From the NCBI GenBank assembly GCA_029055345.1, contig JAIDDJ010000027.1:58730-122729 (forward strand): a stretch of DNA of 64,000 nucleotides. The letters are read 5' to 3'. Within the stretch, counting starts at the first letter, position 1. The number at the start of each line of letters is the position of its first letter. The translations under genes were made by a program, and so were the position numbers. Below the pieces are notes generated by a model. It saw only the letters and a program-made list of their open reading frames with translations. It had not been told where the DNA came from and ran no database searches. Origin of the DNA: Muribaculaceae bacterium. GTDB lineage: Bacteria; Bacteroidota; Bacteroidia; Bacteroidales; Muribaculaceae. Below, piece after piece: positions 62,617 to 64,000 of this stretch.

Positions 62617-63642
62617 TTATTTGGCAGGAGCTGCATCTTCGGGCTTATCCCCTTTTTCGAGATGGGGAGCAACATAGCTGTAACGGGCCTCCCAACCGAG
62701 GGCTGAAGCACCGAGTACTGCCGCATCGCTTTCCTTCAGTTCAGAAAGAATAATCTGGGTTTTCCCACGGAAGATAGGCATAAGTGACTTTTCAAATGTT
62801 TCGCGAAGTGGCTTGAGAAGCAAATCGCCGCTCTTTGCAAGACCGCCGAACAGAATGATAGCCTGAGGGCTCGAGAATGCCACCATATCGGCAAATGCTT
62901 CGCCCAAGATTTCACCGGTATAGCGGAAAATATCCTTAGCGAGTTTATCACCGGCCATGGCTGCGTCATAAACATCCTTTGAAGTGATATCCTCAATGTG
63001 GAGATTGCGGAGCAGTGACGGCTCAGTGCGGATTTCAAGGAATTCACGGGCTGTGCGGGCAACGCCTGTAGCTGAGCAATAAGCTTCGAGACATCCGGTC
63101 CGTCCGCAGCCACATACGCGGCCATTATTGCGCTTCATGACTACATGACCAAGTTCGCCGGCAAATCCATCAGAGCCGTATACGAGCTGACCGTTGATCA
63201 CTATACCGGATCCGACACCGGTGCCGAGAGTAATCATAATGAAATCCTTCATACCGCGTGCCGCGCCATATGTCATTTCACCGAGTGCAGCTGCGTTTGC
63301 ATCATTGGTAATGGCCACCGGAATACCATTGAAAGCCTTGCTTACTTTCTCTGCCAATGGAATTATCGGACCCCAGGGCAGATTCGGCGGATTCTGGATT
63401 TCGCCGGTATAGTAATTAGCATTAGGCGCTCCGATACCGATTCCCTGTATCAGATCCTCGGCATCTTTTGCTTTTATCAAACGCGACAGGCCCTCATGGA
63501 GCTCATCGATATAAGCATCGAAATCTACATGTTTCTTGGTCTTGATAGAATCAGAAGCCACAACATGGCCACGGGCATCGACTATTCCAAATACGGTATT
63601 GGTTCCACCTATGTCGATTCCTACTACATACGGTTTACTCAT
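62617..63642 (-). CDS. ROK family sugar kinase (probable glucokinase)
   Basis: The 341-residue protein has the ATP motif GIDIGGTNTVFGIVD, the sugar-binding aspartate in AITNDANAAALGE, LGTGVGSGI and the ROK zinc motif HVVMKRNNGRVCGCGRTGC (HxnCGCGxxGC). There is no N-terminal DNA-binding domain, so it is a kinase rather than a repressor. It would phosphorylate glucose released from starch. It is transcribed alone from the promoter at 63766. Confidence 0.92.
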   Translation of the reverse strand: MSKPYVVGIDIGGTNTVFGIVDARGHVVASDSIKTKKHVDFDAYIDELHEGLSRLIKAKDAEDLIQGIGIGAPNANYYTGEIQNPPNLPWGPIIPLAEKVSKAFNGIPVAITNDANAAALGEMTYGAARGMKDFIMITLGTGVGSGIVINGQLVYGSDGFAGELGHVVMKRNNGRVCGCGRTGCLEAYCSATGVARTAREFLEIRTEPSLLRNLHIEDITSKDVYDAAMAGDKLAKDIFRYTGEILGEAFADMVAFSSPQAIILFGGLAKSGDLLLKPLRETFEKSLMPIFRGKTQIILSELKESDAAVLGASALGWEARYSYVAPHLEKGDKPEDAAPAK

Positions 63643-63765
63643 TGGTAAGTTTTTATTGGGTTAATTATTTGAGTTTCAGGCATAGAATAAATACCGCTCA
63701 ATTTTCGAAGCGGAATTTCATGTAATTTTAGCTCACGATGGAGAGTTTTCGTGGTATTTCAAAAA

Positions 63766-63797
63766 CAAATATAATACAATTTTTCCGAACCGGCAAA
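63766..63797 (-). promoter_or_regulatory. Promoter of the ROK kinase gene
   Basis: On the minus strand TTTG, 20 bases, TATATTTG. The predicted leader is about 118 bases and includes a small CCGCT/AGCGG hairpin near 63693-63712. Confidence 0.7.
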
Positions 63798-63809
63798 CAA
63801 TCAGGAAAT

Positions 63810-63833
63810 AAAAAAAGCGACACTAAGTCGCTT
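63810..63833 (-). terminator. Terminator of the tRNA-Arg operon
   Basis: On the minus strand AAGCGAC pairs with GTCGCTT around a 5-nt loop, with a following T-run, 6 bases after the first-listed tRNA gene. Confidence 0.85.
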
Positions 63834-63838
63834 CCGTG

Positions 63839-63912
63839 TGACTCCTACAGGATTCAAACCTGTAACCTTCTGATCCGTAGTCAGATGCTCTATTCAGTTG
63901 AGCTAAGGAGCC
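63839..63912 (-). tRNA. tRNA-Arg(ACG), distal copy
   Basis: The 74-nt cloverleaf has acceptor GGCTCCT/AGGAGTC with discriminator A, D stem GCTC/GAGC, anticodon stem TCTGA/TCAGA around CTACGGA and T stem ACAGG/CCTGT. The anticodon ACG needs conversion to ICG by TadA and reads CGU, CGC and CGA. CCA is not encoded. The D loop has A19 where G19 is usual, and the T loop has U56 where C56 is usual, so the elbow pair is A19-U56. Confidence 0.95.
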
Positions 63913-63925
63913 AATGTTTTATTGG

Positions 63926-63999
63926 TGACTCCTACAGGATTCAAACCTGTAACCTTCTGATCCGTAGTCAGATGCTCTATTCAGTTGAGCTAAGGAGCC
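63926..63999 (-). tRNA. tRNA-Arg(ACG), proximal copy
   Basis: It is identical over all 74 bases to the copy at 63839-63912, with a 13-base AT-rich spacer between them. The two are probably processed from one transcript whose promoter is beyond the right edge. Confidence 0.95.
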
Positions 64000-64000
64000 T

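Noticed and set aside
63839-63999. Tandem tRNAs as an integration site
   Set aside because: No integrase, direct att repeat or foreign genes are visible; the duplication alone explains the repeat.

Overview
The window reads as chromosomal DNA of a Bacteroidales bacterium, most likely from the Muribaculaceae or a close family. The phylum call rests on several features. The primary sigma factor is short. The RNA polymerase omega subunit is of the Rpb6 type. An RprX/RprY two-component pair is present. The alpha-amylase ends in a Bacteroidetes-type sorting-like C-terminal domain. Several genes are preceded by TTTG-N19/20-TAnnTTTG promoters, and Shine-Dalgarno sequences are mostly absent. The family call is inference from overall protein resemblance. 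Coding density is high, with no rRNA, insertion sequence, prophage or CRISPR array. Two identical tRNA-Arg(ACG) genes lie at the right edge.

Layout. 1-16 kb: an M16 peptidase cut by the window edge, a GT2 glycosyltransferase with cdsA, 5-formyl-THF cyclo-ligase, the block trxB-dCMP deaminase-ctpA, the block ftsK-lolA, an L,D-transpeptidase lipoprotein and a 1129-residue modular alpha-amylase. 16-27 kb: rpoD, dcp, nadC, yraN, an rRNA/tRNA methyltransferase, endonuclease IV, a sugar MFS transporter and serC-serA. 26-31 kb: a clostripain-like lipoprotein and rprX-rprY-plsC. 31-37.5 kb: mlaE-mlaF diverging from udk-lptB-amidase-mlaD. 37.6-41.3 kb: lipA-lipB, holA and a CPBP protease. 41.5-49.6 kb: the elongasome operon mreB-mreC-mreD-mrdA-rodA, running on into tgt and an LptF/LptG permease. 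49.6-58 kb: a long minus-strand run PASTA protein-rluD-MATE-malY-DUF3737-acyltransferase-phosphoesterase-folK. 58-64 kb: bamD-rpoZ, an unrecognised ATP-grasp-like gene with a DUF2520 protein, KdsC-like phosphatase and Maf, then a ROK glucokinase and the tRNAs.

The main theme is the cell envelope: phospholipid synthesis (cdsA, plsC), lipid and LPS transport (mlaDEF, lptB, lptG, kdsC), outer-membrane biogenesis (bamD, lolA), peptidoglycan growth and cleavage (mre operon, L,D-transpeptidase, amidase) and envelope proteases. Starch use (amylase, MFS sugar carrier, glucokinase) is the clearest nutritional trait.

No obviously new multi-gene system stands out. The best leads are the ATP-grasp-like protein, a palindromic intergenic element present in two diverged copies 55 kb apart, a Tgt without the zinc-binding cysteines, and tRNA-Arg copies in which the near-invariant G19-C56 tertiary pair is replaced by A19-U56.
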